A stretch of 64,000 nt of DNA from Alphaproteobacteria bacterium (GTDB lineage: Bacteria > Pseudomonadota > Alphaproteobacteria > UBA8366 > Aestuariispiraceae). Positions 1 to 8,888 of this stretch are shown here, one piece after another. How positions within the stretch are numbered: the stretch's first letter is position 1; every line of letters begins with the position of its first letter. The notes under the pieces are model-generated. The model did no database searches. It was not told where the DNA came from and saw nothing but the letters and a program-made list of their open reading frames with translations. The translations under genes were made by a program, and so were the position numbers. The stretch lies in the NCBI GenBank assembly GCA_006844765.1, contig SPJV01000100.1, positions 14,792 to 78,791 on the forward strand. Reading direction: 5' to 3'.

Positions 1-864
1 TTCACCAAGCGGGAGAAGGTTCTCGTTTTCGACGGTGGCTATCATGGTGGCGTTCTCTATTTCGGCAATCGAAACTCTCCTGTTAACGCGCCTTTCGATT
101 ATGTCTTCGCAGGCTTCAATGATGCCGAGGGCACGACGGCGCTCATTGAGGCCCATGCGGAAGAGCTCGCCGCGATCCTGGTGGAGCCGATGCAGGGTTC
201 CGCCGGCTGTATCCCCGCAACGCCCGAGTTCCTGCAGAGCCTGCGCGATGCGGCGGACAAGCATGGGATCGTGCTTATCTTTGATGAAGTCATGACGTCG
301 CGCAGTTCATCGGGCGGATTACAACAAAAGCTCGGCATCCTTCCGGATCTCACGACGCTCGGTAAGTATCTGGGCGGTGGGTGCAGCTTCGGCGCTTTCG
401 GAGGGCGGCAGGAAATCATGGCGCTGTTCGATCCGACAGCCCCTCAGTTCCTCGCCCATGCCGGGACATTCAACAACAATGTCATGACAATGGCCGCCGG
501 CAGCGCGGCGCTGAGCCAGGTCTTCACCGCAGAGGCCGCCGATGCACTCTATGATCGGGGGGAAGCTTTCCGGGCGCGACTGAACGACATTGCCGCTGCG
601 AAAGGCCGGGCGATACAAGTCACCGGCACTGGTTCCATCATGTGCTTCCATGGTATCGCTGGCCCGATCCGTGACCTGACCGATGCCAAGGACCCCTTAC
701 CCGCACGCGGAAAGCTCCTGCATCTGGAGCTCATGCTTCAGGGACATTTCATCGCCCAACGCGGTTATATCTCTCTCAATCTGGAAATGACTGAGGAAGA
801 TCTGAACGCCTTCGCCGATACCTTCGCTGCCATTCTGGATCAGCATGGCAGCTTCTGGGCATAG
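1..864 (+). CDS. Class III (PLP) aminotransferase, 5'-truncated
   Basis: The reading frame is open from base 1, so the N-terminus lies outside the window. The visible 287 residues match the C-terminal two thirds of a class III aminotransferase / glutamate-1-semialdehyde aminomutase-like enzyme. Visible features are a GYHG segment near the start, the PLP-ring aspartate in LIFDEVMTSR, and the Schiff-base lysine in TTLGKYLGGG followed by FGAFGG. It probably moves an amino group between a small amine or amino acid and a keto acid or semialdehyde; the substrate cannot be read from sequence. The stop lies 9 bases before the next start, so it is probably co-transcribed with the flavin monooxygenase, which suggests a small catabolic operon. 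True hemL is unlikely given this context. Confidence 0.88.
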   Translation, partial: FTKREKVLVFDGGYHGGVLYFGNRNSPVNAPFDYVFAGFNDAEGTTALIEAHAEELAAILVEPMQGSAGCIPATPEFLQSLRDAADKHGIVLIFDEVMTSRSSSGGLQQKLGILPDLTTLGKYLGGGCSFGAFGGRQEIMALFDPTAPQFLAHAGTFNNNVMTMAAGSAALSQVFTAEAADALYDRGEAFRARLNDIAAAKGRAIQVTGTGSIMCFHGIAGPIRDLTDAKDPLPARGKLLHLELMLQGHFIAQRGYISLNLEMTEEDLNAFADTFAAILDQHGSFWA

Positions 865-873
865 AGACATCGG

Positions 874-2124
874 ATGGATCAGATACCAATAGAGCATGAT
901 GTTATCATCGTCGGCGCCGGCTGGGCGGGGCTGGGTGTCAGCTATCTGCTGAAACAGGCCGGGATCAGCCATGTGGTGCTGGAGCGTGATCAGATCTGCC
1001 ATACCTGGCTGACGCAGCGCTGGAATTCCTTCCATATGAACACAGTCAATGTCGCGACCGTCTTGCCGGGCGAGCGCTATGAGGGCTCCCAACCCGAAGG
1101 CTTTATGACGCGAGATGACTTCGTGTCGATGGTCACCGGCTATGCGCAGCGCCATGCGCTTCCGGTAGAGACCGGCGTCGAGGTTGAATGCGTTCGGCGT
1201 GCGGATGATAAGCGCGCGGATGGTCGGTTCCCCGACGACGGGTTTGCGGTAGAGACTTCTTCTGGCCTTTACCATGCGAAAGCAGTTGTCGCGGCGACCG
1301 GAAATCTGAATGTCCCGCGTCGTCCCGCATTCTCCAAAAACCTGCCGGAGACGATCAATCAGATTGATGTTTCCGACTATCGCGATCCGGCGAGCTTGCC
1401 GGCAGGTGCTATTCTGGTGGTCGGTTGTGGGAATTCCGGCGGGCAGATCGCAGAGGATCTGGCACTTGGCGGACGACAGGTCTATCAGTCGACCGGTCGC
1501 AACGGCCGCGTTCCCCGGACCTATCGGGGCCGCGATATCTATCTTTGGCTGGAGGATACGGGCATGTTGTCCAAGCCACGGACCAGCAGTTCCGGCCGTG
1601 GCCTAATCGGCGCCACACACACCATCAGCCTGCAATCCCTCAGCGCCCTGGGCGTAACCCTTCTGGGTCGGCTGGACGGTCTCGATACGGCGGGGCGATT
1701 GGCCATCGCCGACAGCCTGCAGGACAGCCTTGCCTATGGCGATGGCATGTCAGCGGCGCTTAAGGCGGAGATCGATGCCTATATCACCCGTACCAACCTG
1801 AACGCGCCAGACGCCATACCGGAACCGGCAGAAACTGTGGTGCCTATCCTCCCCGATCCACCGATCCGCACCCTCGACCTCGCAGATCACAACATCACCA
1901 CGATCCTATGGAGCACCGGCTTCACAGGAGATTTCAGCTGGCTGCGAGTGCCGGAAGCCCTCGACCAGTCCGGTAATCCGGCTCAAGAAAAAAGCCTATC
2001 CACCCCCGGCATTTACTTCGCCGGCCTGGATACTCTCGAATCCCTCAAGGCAGGCACCGTGCTGATGGTAAAAGAAGAAGCACAACGGATTGCCGACCAT
2101 ATTATTGCGCGGTTGGAAGCCTGA
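874..2124 (+). CDS. Flavin-containing monooxygenase / NAD(P)-binding oxidoreductase
   Basis: This 416-residue protein has an N-terminal FAD-binding Rossmann motif (VIIVGAGWAGLG, residues 11-22) and a second dinucleotide motif near residue 180 (ILVVGCGNSGGQIAEDL) that should bind NAD(P)H. An ATG-like motif, ILWSTGFTGDF, lies in the C-terminal third. This is the architecture of the YdhS/CzcO-type flavoprotein monooxygenases that oxidise N, S or ketone groups. It follows the truncated aminotransferase by 9 bases, so the pair probably acts on one amine-derived substrate. The substrate is unknown. No transmembrane or signal segment is visible, so it should be cytosolic. Confidence 0.88.
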   Translation: MDQIPIEHDVIIVGAGWAGLGVSYLLKQAGISHVVLERDQICHTWLTQRWNSFHMNTVNVATVLPGERYEGSQPEGFMTRDDFVSMVTGYAQRHALPVETGVEVECVRRADDKRADGRFPDDGFAVETSSGLYHAKAVVAATGNLNVPRRPAFSKNLPETINQIDVSDYRDPASLPAGAILVVGCGNSGGQIAEDLALGGRQVYQSTGRNGRVPRTYRGRDIYLWLEDTGMLSKPRTSSSGRGLIGATHTISLQSLSALGVTLLGRLDGLDTAGRLAIADSLQDSLAYGDGMSAALKAEIDAYITRTNLNAPDAIPEPAETVVPILPDPPIRTLDLADHNITTILWSTGFTGDFSWLRVPEALDQSGNPAQEKSLSTPGIYFAGLDTLESLKAGTVLMVKEEAQRIADHIIARLEA

Positions 2125-2400
2125 AACCCTGCCGCTGAGAAAGGCTAAAAATTTACTGGACGCCCTTCCCTAGCGACAGTCGCGACTTATGTTTTCAGCA
2201 CACGTTGTGACGGGCAGAGGAAACGCCGAAGTGGTGTTTTTTTAATGTCACTGGAAGAAAAAACTCGAATGTGGTAATGAGGTGCCATAGTATTGCTGCT
2301 TGAGCAGTCTAGCTGGTGATTGAGAGGCTCCTATCCGATGAGCGCTCGTGGTCACACGCAGAAACGGGAGCGCAGACTAACGGTCTAAAAGGGTCATTAG
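2125..2400. other. Intergenic region, no gene seen
   Basis: These 276 bases separate the monooxygenase stop from the PAS protein start. They contain short T-runs (near 2237) and no long open frame, tRNA-like fold or clear repeat. They probably hold the terminator of the upstream operon and the promoter of the PAS gene, but I cannot place either precisely. Confidence 0.4.
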
Positions 2401-2940
2401 ATGGATAGTGATGAGTACAGCGGATCGAGTGAAGGTTGCCTGCCGCCGGACATAGAATACACATTTTCTGGTGAAGCTTCCGACAAGACGGGCTGGGCCC
2501 CAAAGATCATTCAGTTTTTGACCTATTGGCAGAGCAAAGCCAAGGAGGCTGCAGGCATTCCGCCGCGTGAGGCAATAGATCCTTTGGATATCATGCCCCT
2601 TATGCGTGAGGTCTGGATGGCCGATATTAACCTGTCCCCTTTCCGCATGCGTTACCGGTTGGTCGGCACGGGTATCACCTATCAAATCGGGAAAGATCCA
2701 ACTGGCCAATGGATTGACGAAGTCTTTCCGACTTATGCCAAATCGTTCATTGAAGCAGAAGCCCGCTTGGTCGCGGAGGAGGACGCTGTTTCACTATACA
2801 AAGGCCCACCTCTTATGACCGTGTCGCAGGACGTCTATCGGGTTCAGCGGGTAACTGTTCCGTTACGCGGGAAATCAGCACCAATCCTGATGGGCCTCAA
2901 TCACTATACTTCAGCGCTAGACAGCGAACCCGACAGTTGA
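2401..2940 (+). CDS. PAS domain protein (PAS_5 / PF07310-like)
   Basis: A 179-residue protein with no output domain. The pattern LDIMPLMREVWMADI then FRMRYRLVGTGITYQIGKD is characteristic of the PAS_5 family, which is abundant in Rhodospirillales and usually occurs as a stand-alone small PAS protein. The fold suggests ligand or redox sensing, but the signal and partner are unknown. The N-terminal ~35 residues are acidic and low-complexity. It stands alone, convergent with the binding protein at 2952. Function in this family is uncharacterised. Confidence 0.8.
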   Translation: MDSDEYSGSSEGCLPPDIEYTFSGEASDKTGWAPKIIQFLTYWQSKAKEAAGIPPREAIDPLDIMPLMREVWMADINLSPFRMRYRLVGTGITYQIGKDPTGQWIDEVFPTYAKSFIEAEARLVAEEDAVSLYKGPPLMTVSQDVYRVQRVTVPLRGKSAPILMGLNHYTSALDSEPDS

Positions 2941-2951
2941 GCGGATAGTGG

Positions 2952-3791
2952 TCAGGAACCGGCAGCATTATCCAAATCGCTCTTGGTATCAAAGCCATAG
3001 CGTTTCAGGATACCGGCGTAGTCCGGCGTCTTTATGAAGGCCTCTACTGCGGTCGAAAATTTACCCGCCAAAGCTTCGGCATCAGTGCGACTACGAGAGA
3101 AAGCGAAATAGTTTGGTGCCTCGTCAAGCATCGGCTCCAGAAAGTGAACCTTATCCGCGAGACCGAGACGCTTTGCATGAAACTTGATTGCCGGCGGGTT
3201 GCCGACGCCCAAATCCCGACGGCCATGGGTGACAAGCCGGATCAGTGTTTTTTCATCACTGACTTCATGTTTATCAAGGAACTGCGCCCCATCATAGGCC
3301 GCCCCATGAGAATAGCCGCGGACATTGGTTAACTTCATCCCCTTGAGCGACGTAACGTTCCCGTCAAAAGAGGTTCCCCGCCCCTTTTCCTCAAACAGAG
3401 CGCTGCGTTCGCGAATATGCGGCACGGTGGTAAAAGCCGCCGCTTCCTCCCGCTCCGGCGAGCGAATATAGAGGATCATCATGTCGATCTTGCCCACAGA
3501 GAGAAGTTTCTGAACGCGGGCCCAGGGAAAGCGTTTGAACTCTAACTCATATCCAAGCTGATCGGCCAAAGCTGTCGCAATGTCATAGGCCGCCCCTCGA
3601 TACTGTCCCTCTTCAACATAATAAAAGGGCGGGTAATCGTTTTCCGACAACCCCACAACCAATGTCTCGGCCCGAACAAGGCTAGGCGAGCAAAGGAATA
3701 CTGCTGCAGCAATGGGCGCCATCAGGATCGCCTTACCACAATGGGTCCAACGCAGAAAAAGCGGCAAGAAGACCGCCACCCAAGAATCCAT
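2952..3791 (-). CDS. Periplasmic solute-binding protein (SBP_bac_3 family)
   Basis: A 279-residue protein with a hydrophobic N-terminal segment (AILMAPIAAAVFLCS) ending in a plausible signal-peptidase site near VRAETL. The mature part begins LVVGLSENDYPPFYYVEEG and continues GAAYDIATALADQLGYELE, the signature of family 3 binding proteins for polar amino acids. The C-terminal lobe is complete. No permease or ATPase gene is adjacent, so this is an orphan; such orphans may serve a distant transporter or a sensor. The annotated start gives a long n-region and an internal start 20-25 residues later is possible. Confidence 0.82.
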   Translation of the reverse strand: MDSWVAVFLPLFLRWTHCGKAILMAPIAAAVFLCSPSLVRAETLVVGLSENDYPPFYYVEEGQYRGAAYDIATALADQLGYELEFKRFPWARVQKLLSVGKIDMMILYIRSPEREEAAAFTTVPHIRERSALFEEKGRGTSFDGNVTSLKGMKLTNVRGYSHGAAYDGAQFLDKHEVSDEKTLIRLVTHGRRDLGVGNPPAIKFHAKRLGLADKVHFLEPMLDEAPNYFAFSRSRTDAEALAGKFSTAVEAFIKTPDYAGILKRYGFDTKSDLDNAAGS

Positions 3792-4135
3792 CGTCTATTA
3801 CCTCTCAAAAACCACCCTAGTTTGCCCCGTAAAAACTAATATTTGATTAACAAACATGAACAATGGATGTGATGAATTGGTCGCCACTCCTTATCCGCCG
3901 CTTTTCTGTGCCTGCTTTCTGCGGGAAACCTGCCTCACACAGATAAAAACCCTGTCGATGGGTCGGGCACCGCTTTCCACCAACCTGCAAAAGATCGCGC
4001 GCTATCAAGACCAGATGGCACATTCGGACCACCATAGTGACAATGCTCGAAGAAAGTGACGGTTTTAGTCGCTATGCTAGACCGAACCGACCATCCCCAA
4101 GCAACGTGATGTTATCCCCTGAGACGGTCCCGATA
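3792..4135. other. Intergenic region, no convincing gene
   Basis: About 340 bases between the binding-protein start and the aldehyde dehydrogenase terminator. Short open frames exist on both strands (for example 3856-4059 plus), but they overlap each other antisense, have no homology I recognise and no good ribosome-binding site. Part of the region must carry the promoter of the minus-strand binding-protein gene. Confidence 0.4.
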
Positions 4136-4178
4136 CAAAAAGGACACGCCCCGAACCCGTTCAGTCCGGAGCGTGCCT
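4136..4178 (-). terminator. Rho-independent terminator of the aldehyde dehydrogenase gene
   Basis: Read on the minus strand, AGGCACGCTCCG (from 4178) pairs with CGGGGCGTGTCCT (to 4141) with one bulge, and the stem runs into TTTTGT. It lies about 55 bases past the stop of the minus-strand aldehyde dehydrogenase. Confidence 0.7.
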
Positions 4179-4234
4179 CTTAAGTTTCGGTCAAGACCAT
4201 CGATACACATCGAAAGCCTTTGTTTTTCAGGGGC

Positions 4235-5680
4235 CTAGGCGTCTGAGTCCCAGCCGGAAATCGCTTTGACCTCCAAGAAGTCAAGGATGCCCCAATAACC
4301 GCCTTCGCGGCCATTGCCGGATTGTTTGTATCCACCGAAAGGACTACCGCCGGGACGACCGGCGCCATTCATTTGGACCATTCCACTGCGCAGACGACGC
4401 GCAATCCGTTGCGCACGGGCCTGGTCGTCGGACTGAACATAGGCGGTCAGGCCGTAATTCGTGTCATTGGCGATCTCTACGGCATGTTCCTCATCCTCAA
4501 AGGGGATCAGGGAGAGGACAGGACCAAAGATTTCTTCCCGCGCAATGGTCATTTCATTCGTTACATCCGCGAAGACCGTGGGACGCACAAAATACCCACG
4601 ATTAACACCTTCCGGACGCCCGGTACCACCGGCGACGAGACGGGCACCCTCATCCATTCCGGCTTGGATCAAGCCCTGTACCTTGTCGAACTGCATCTGA
4701 CTGACCAGCGGTCCAATGTGCCGGCCTTCCTCCATTGGGTCCCCGACATGGGTTGCTTCAGCAGCGGCACGGGCGATTTCCACCGCGTCATCATAAACGC
4801 TCTGCTCCACCAACATGCGGGTCGGTGCGTTACAGGACTGACCTGTGTTGTTGAAGCAATGGATCGCTCCACGCTTCACACTTTTCTCGATGGTGCTGTC
4901 AGCGAAAACGATATTGGCGCCCTTCCCACCAAGCTCGAGCGACACGCGTTTGATCGTATCCGCAGAGGTCTTAGTCACCGCGATCCCGGCCCGGGCAGAA
5001 CCGGTAAGCGACATGGTATCGATATCGGGATGCGCGCTCATCGCCTGACCAACTGTGGGGCCGTCGCCATTCACCAGATTGAAGACGCCCGCAGGAATTC
5101 CTGCAGCATCAACGAACTCGGCAAACAGCATCGAAGACATCGGTGCGATTTCGGACGGTTTCAACACCATGGTGCAGCCCGCGGCCATCGCGGCCCCAAC
5201 CTTTAGCGCCACCTGGTTCATCGGCCAGTTCCACGGCGTAATCAGTCCGGCAACGCCAATCGGTTCGTGCACAATATATTCATTGGGCTGCTTTTCATGG
5301 AGCGGATGCTCCCACGGGAAAGCTTTCATCGCCCGAAGAAAGGACTTCAAATGCCCAACACCCGCAGCCGCCTGGGCCGTCGTCGCCAGCGTCATCGGTG
5401 CGCCCATTTCCTGAGAGATCGCCTTCGCCATCTCATCAGCGCGGCTTTCATAAACCTCGATAAGTTTGGTCAGATACTCCGCGCGCTCTTCAGGTGTTGT
5501 ATATCCCCAAGTCTCAAAAGCGCGCTTTGCGGCAGCAACCGCTCGATCAACATCTGCCCCCCCACCCATAGAGATCTGGGTATAGGGCTCTTCGGTCGCT
5601 GGGTTGATGACATCAAACGGATTGGCGGCAGCCGGCGCCGTCCAGGCACCGTCGATATAAAAGTCAGTCGCGACAGTCAT
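4235..5680 (-). CDS. NAD(P)-dependent aldehyde dehydrogenase
   Basis: A 481-residue member of the aldehyde dehydrogenase superfamily, full length. Seen in the sequence are GLITPWNWPMNQ (NAD-binding loop), SLTGSARAG, the general-base glutamate in LELGGKGANIV and the catalytic cysteine in NNTGQSCNAPTRML. The frame is open 15 codons further upstream, but I place the start at 5680 because GGAG lies just before that ATG and the resulting N-terminus (MTVATDFYIDG) is typical for the family. It oxidises an aldehyde to an acid; the substrate is not evident. It appears monocistronic, with a terminator downstream and a 17-bp palindrome upstream that may be an operator. Confidence 0.93.
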   Translation of the reverse strand: MTVATDFYIDGAWTAPAAANPFDVINPATEEPYTQISMGGGADVDRAVAAAKRAFETWGYTTPEERAEYLTKLIEVYESRADEMAKAISQEMGAPMTLATTAQAAAGVGHLKSFLRAMKAFPWEHPLHEKQPNEYIVHEPIGVAGLITPWNWPMNQVALKVGAAMAAGCTMVLKPSEIAPMSSMLFAEFVDAAGIPAGVFNLVNGDGPTVGQAMSAHPDIDTMSLTGSARAGIAVTKTSADTIKRVSLELGGKGANIVFADSTIEKSVKRGAIHCFNNTGQSCNAPTRMLVEQSVYDDAVEIARAAAEATHVGDPMEEGRHIGPLVSQMQFDKVQGLIQAGMDEGARLVAGGTGRPEGVNRGYFVRPTVFADVTNEMTIAREEIFGPVLSLIPFEDEEHAVEIANDTNYGLTAYVQSDDQARAQRIARRLRSGMVQMNGAGRPGGSPFGGYKQSGNGREGGYWGILDFLEVKAISGWDSDA

Positions 5681-5714
5681 GGGGAACTCCTTCACAGCTA
5701 TATTTGGAGAGATA

Positions 5715-5731
5715 CTAAGAAGCATTCTTAG
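5715..5731. promoter_or_regulatory. 17-bp palindrome upstream of the aldehyde dehydrogenase
   Basis: CTAAGAAgcaTTCTTAG is a perfect 7-bp inverted repeat with 3-base spacing, 35-51 bases upstream of the chosen start codon. Size and position fit an operator for a dimeric repressor. No regulator gene is adjacent, so the binding protein is unknown. Confidence 0.45.
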
Positions 5732-5752
5732 CGATAGCGAGAATGTTTACCA

Positions 5753-5778
5753 GCCTGCCCCCAATGTGGGGTGCAGGC
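5753..5778 (-). terminator. GC-rich hairpin downstream of the GGDEF gene
   Basis: GCCTGC-CCCCA-ATG-TGGGG-T-GCAGGC forms an 11-bp stem with one bulge, about 37 bases after the minus-strand GGDEF stop. There is no strong T-run, so it may be a weak or Rho-assisted terminator separating the cyclase from the aldehyde dehydrogenase. Confidence 0.5.
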
Positions 5779-5814
5779 ACTTTCATTCAATGCAAATCAG
5801 GTTGATTAGCGACC

Positions 5815-6867
5815 TTAGCGCGCCTCAACTGTTTCCAGTTCGGTTTCCAGGACAGTCTGATTACGACCATTGCCCTTACCAAAATAGAGCCCTTCATCAG
5901 AGCGATGAATCAAGTCGGCCAGGGGTTCGCCCGGGCGGAACAGCGCAATACCAATCGTCAATGTGATATTGCCCATCTCTTCCCCCGTCTGGCGGTTTCG
6001 AATCCGCTTGGTAGAGACAGCATTTCGGATTTGCTCGCAAACAACCTTGGCGGCTTTCAAATCCGTTTGCGGTAAAATCACACCAAATTCTTCCCCGCCG
6101 TAGCGAGCGGCAACGTCACGCCCCTTCACATTTTCTGAAAGAATACGCGCGACAAGCTTGAGAACCTGATCACCCGTTTGGTGTCCGTAGGTGTCGTTAA
6201 ACTTCTTAAAGAAATCGATATCGGTAAGCGCTAGACACAGCGGCTCCCCTGTTTCCATCGATTCCATCGCTGCCTTACGAAGAGCGGTATCAAACATCTT
6301 GCGGTTGGCGATCCCGGTCAGCGCATCGGTCATCGCTTCTTTCTGCACATCTTCAAGATTTTGACGCAGAGACGAAATTTCCGTTGAGGAAGCCTTCAAC
6401 CTTTGCTGCAGCTCCGCGTTGGATTGCTGCATTTTTTGGGTTTCCTGAACCAGATTTTGCACGACCGACTTTATGCCATCCAAACTGCCGGAATTCGCAA
6501 GATCGCCCAGATTGCTCTTCAAGCTGTCCCCAAAGCCTTCGACGCCGGAAGAGGCATCACCAATCATGTCCAACACCCGCCCGACCTGATCTTCAATCTT
6601 CTTCGACGTGTCCTGAAGCGCCAAGCCCTCTTCTGAATGGGTGAAATACTTGTCGTACAGCTCGGCATTCTTGCTCGAGGTAAAGGTCTGCTTGTTTGAA
6701 ATCAGAACATCGAGCGCTTTTTTGAGATCCGGATATTTCTCAGTGACATAAGCGTACCAAATCGCAAAATTCGTCGGCGTTGCCGGGATCGTTTGCGCCG
6801 ACATATGCTCAATTGCCTTGGCGGCATAGGCGGATGCCTGTTCCAAATCCTCGGAATATTCCACCAC
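5815..6867 (-). CDS. Diguanylate cyclase (GGDEF domain)
   Basis: A 350-residue protein. The C-terminal half is a GGDEF domain: DALTGIANRKMFD, then LTDIDFFKKFNDTYGHQTGD, and the active-site signature RYGGEEFGV, so it should make cyclic di-GMP from two GTP. The N-terminal ~170 residues are helical and rich in Gln/Ser with a likely coiled coil (TQKMQQSNAELQQRLKAS), suggesting dimerisation; no membrane segment is seen. An RxxD-type inhibitory site is not evident just before the GGEEF motif. The start is a GTG, with AGGAG a few bases upstream; a second GTG follows directly and either could be used. It seems to be a single-gene unit. Confidence 0.9.
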   Translation of the reverse strand: MVEYSEDLEQASAYAAKAIEHMSAQTIPATPTNFAIWYAYVTEKYPDLKKALDVLISNKQTFTSSKNAELYDKYFTHSEEGLALQDTSKKIEDQVGRVLDMIGDASSGVEGFGDSLKSNLGDLANSGSLDGIKSVVQNLVQETQKMQQSNAELQQRLKASSTEISSLRQNLEDVQKEAMTDALTGIANRKMFDTALRKAAMESMETGEPLCLALTDIDFFKKFNDTYGHQTGDQVLKLVARILSENVKGRDVAARYGGEEFGVILPQTDLKAAKVVCEQIRNAVSTKRIRNRQTGEEMGNITLTIGIALFRPGEPLADLIHRSDEGLYFGKGNGRNQTVLETELETVEAR

Positions 6868-7038
6868 ATCGCTCCTCGAAATAAAACTGATGTCCCCCCA
6901 GACATCGCTAACACCACCCCAAGACGCATTCTTATTACTTTGAGACGGCGTTATTGGATGGTTGGAGGCATGCTAACAAAATGCTCATATGGCTCAAGCC
7001 GAATTCATCGGCATTTCCATATAACGATCCCGATTCCG

Positions 7039-7536
7039 CTAGATCTTCAGGATACGACCCGCGTTGTCGGGACGCCCAGCCGTTGCATGGCGGGCGCATA
7101 GAGCCCGAAGCTCCAATGCTTTGTCTTCCGGAAAAGGGGCCGAACGACGCTCCGTCATATCCACATGAATGGAGAGATTCTCGCAACTCGCAGCGAGATA
7201 CCCATCCTCCCCTGCGAACATATAGTGATAAAACAACAACTTCTTGGGCCCAACATCGAGCAGTTGCGTGGCGAAACGGAGGCGCGACCCGGCCTTGACC
7301 TCCTGTCGGTAGGTCACATTAAGGTCGAGCGCAAAGTATGAGCAATTCCGCTCCTTCATATACGTCTCGCCGATCCCCAAGGCCCGACCCAAATGGTCTG
7401 TCGCCAAGTCAAATGCCAAAACATAATAGGCGACATTCATATGCCCATTATAGTCAATCCAATCGTCGCTAACGTCGCATTCAAATCCTGTTAGCAAGCA
7501 GGTTGGCACGTCATCGATGCTTTTAATCATGGCCAT
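7039..7536 (-). CDS. Hotdog-fold acyl-CoA thioesterase (4HBT family)
   Basis: About 165 residues from the chosen start. The segment DDWIDYNGHMNVAYYVLAFDLATDHLG is the 4HBT/FadM-like hotdog helix, with the usual aspartate and the NGHMN pattern, and ELNVTYRQEVKAG-like strands follow. It should hydrolyse an acyl-CoA or aroyl-CoA thioester in the cytosol; betainyl-CoA or carnitine-related thioesterases are close relatives of this type. The frame opens at 7599, but the ATG at 7536 has an AGAGA ribosome-binding site and a typical family N-terminus. It is flanked by long intergenic DNA and appears monocistronic. Confidence 0.8.
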   Translation of the reverse strand: MAMIKSIDDVPTCLLTGFECDVSDDWIDYNGHMNVAYYVLAFDLATDHLGRALGIGETYMKERNCSYFALDLNVTYRQEVKAGSRLRFATQLLDVGPKKLLFYHYMFAGEDGYLAASCENLSIHVDMTERRSAPFPEDKALELRALCARHATAGRPDNAGRILKI

Positions 7537-8027
7537 AGCACTTCTCTTGTCGTTGGCTTGAAAGAATGGCGAAACGTGGGGCATTGAATCTGTCGACATA
7601 TATGCAACAGTCTTATGAGGATTAGCAATTCTGGCATTGCGCCCTCTGGTCCCGCCTTCTCCTGCGTGATAGATGGATCATGGGAATATATATGTCTGTG
7701 CAGGCACCTCGTTTCGAAATTCTGTTAATCGGTTGTTTAGGTCTGCGCGGGCATAGTTTAGTGGTGAAAACGTAGAATTCGGTGCCGAATTTGTTGTGGT
7801 GTGATGGTTGTCATTGACCTGAAGCGCGAATTGCTCGAAATCGTCACTGGTCGTACTAAGTTTCGCCATATGAATTTGGCATTTGAAATTCGTTGTTATT
7901 GACCAGTCGGGTGTTGAAAGATCGGGCCAGGAAGAAAGTACAGGCGTTGAGGATGAAGATGGGGACCGAGTTGAAAGTTTCGTTGGACGTCGTTGCCGCA
8001 GCGTTTGATCGCAGCGCACGGACCTTT
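7537..8027. other. Intergenic region before mlaA
   Basis: Nearly 490 bases between the divergent thioesterase and MlaA-type lipoprotein starts. It must contain both promoters. The mlaA frame is open back to 7893, but the extra 45 residues would sit in front of the lipoprotein signal. No repeat, tRNA or conserved RNA is recognised; a T/A-rich stretch (around 7683-7692) could be part of a promoter. Confidence 0.35.
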
Positions 8028-8873
8028 ATGCGCCTTGTCTTGGCCGGCCTGCTTTTGACCGCTGTAGCAGCTTGCGCGACACCGCCGACGGATCCGGAAC
8101 AACGCCAGGTCTTTGAAGAAACGAATGATCCGCTGGAGCCCATGAACCGCGCGATCTTCGATTTCAATGTCGCCGTGGATAAGTATTTCCTCACCCCAGT
8201 GGCTCAGGGCTACGAATTCATCCTCCCGCAATTGGTCCGTGACAGCATTCAAAGCTTCCTGCGGCACCTGAAGTCACCCATCGTTCTGGCCAATGATCTC
8301 CTGCAAGGGGAAACCGAACGTGCCGGAGAAACGATGAGCCGCATGGTATTCAATACTGTCATGGGTGTTGGCGGGTTGTTTGATGTCGCTGGCGAAGCCG
8401 GTATTGCTCATCATGAAGAAGATTTTGGTCAAACGCTTGCCGTTTGGGGCGTAACCGACGGACCGTATTTGATGCTTCCCTTCCTGGGCCCAACCAATGT
8501 GCGGGATGGAATCGGTATCTACGGTGTCGACCGCGCCTTCGATCCGCTCTACTACGCAAGTTACAACTCCGAACGGTTCCTTGCTGAATATAACGGACCG
8601 ATCCGCAGCGTGACTGAAGCAATCGACGCGCGTTCGAGAAATTATCAAGATGTGCGGGATCTGGAAGAATCCTCGTTGGACTTCTACGCGGCAGTCCGCA
8701 GCTTGTATCGCCAGCAACGCGCCACCTTAATTTCAAATGGTGAAGATTCCAGTGCTTCAGCGGCACCAAGTCTGAACTTCGAAATGGATTTCGACGAGTT
8801 GGATGAAGAGCAAGACGAAGCTGACGCAAGCGAAGACTCCATGGATGGAGAGCAAGTCAGCCTCTCTGAGTAA
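8028..8873 (+). CDS. mlaA: MlaA (VacJ) family outer-membrane lipoprotein
   Basis: About 281 residues. The signal MRLVLAGLLLTAVAAC ends in a lipobox-like VAAC, which is why I prefer the ATG at 8028 to the frame opening at 7893. The mature protein carries the VacJ/MlaA hallmarks NDPLEPMNRAIFDFN, FLRHLKSPIVLANDLLQGE and GGLFDVAGEAGI, then DFGQTLAVWGVTDGPYLMLPFLGPTNVRDGIG. MlaA sits in the outer membrane and removes mislocalised phospholipids from the outer leaflet. The C-terminal ~45 residues are very acidic. It is followed 15 bases later by an mlaC-like gene, giving the outer-membrane and periplasmic parts of the Mla pathway; the MlaFEDB inner-membrane complex is not in this window. Confidence 0.92.
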   Translation: MRLVLAGLLLTAVAACATPPTDPEQRQVFEETNDPLEPMNRAIFDFNVAVDKYFLTPVAQGYEFILPQLVRDSIQSFLRHLKSPIVLANDLLQGETERAGETMSRMVFNTVMGVGGLFDVAGEAGIAHHEEDFGQTLAVWGVTDGPYLMLPFLGPTNVRDGIGIYGVDRAFDPLYYASYNSERFLAEYNGPIRSVTEAIDARSRNYQDVRDLEESSLDFYAAVRSLYRQQRATLISNGEDSSASAAPSLNFEMDFDELDEEQDEADASEDSMDGEQVSLSE

Positions 8874-8888
8874 ATAGGGCTCCGCTTT

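Noticed and set aside
3856..4059. Small plus-strand open frame in the gap after the binding-protein gene
   Set aside because: An equally long frame runs antisense, there is no good ribosome-binding site and no recognisable motif.
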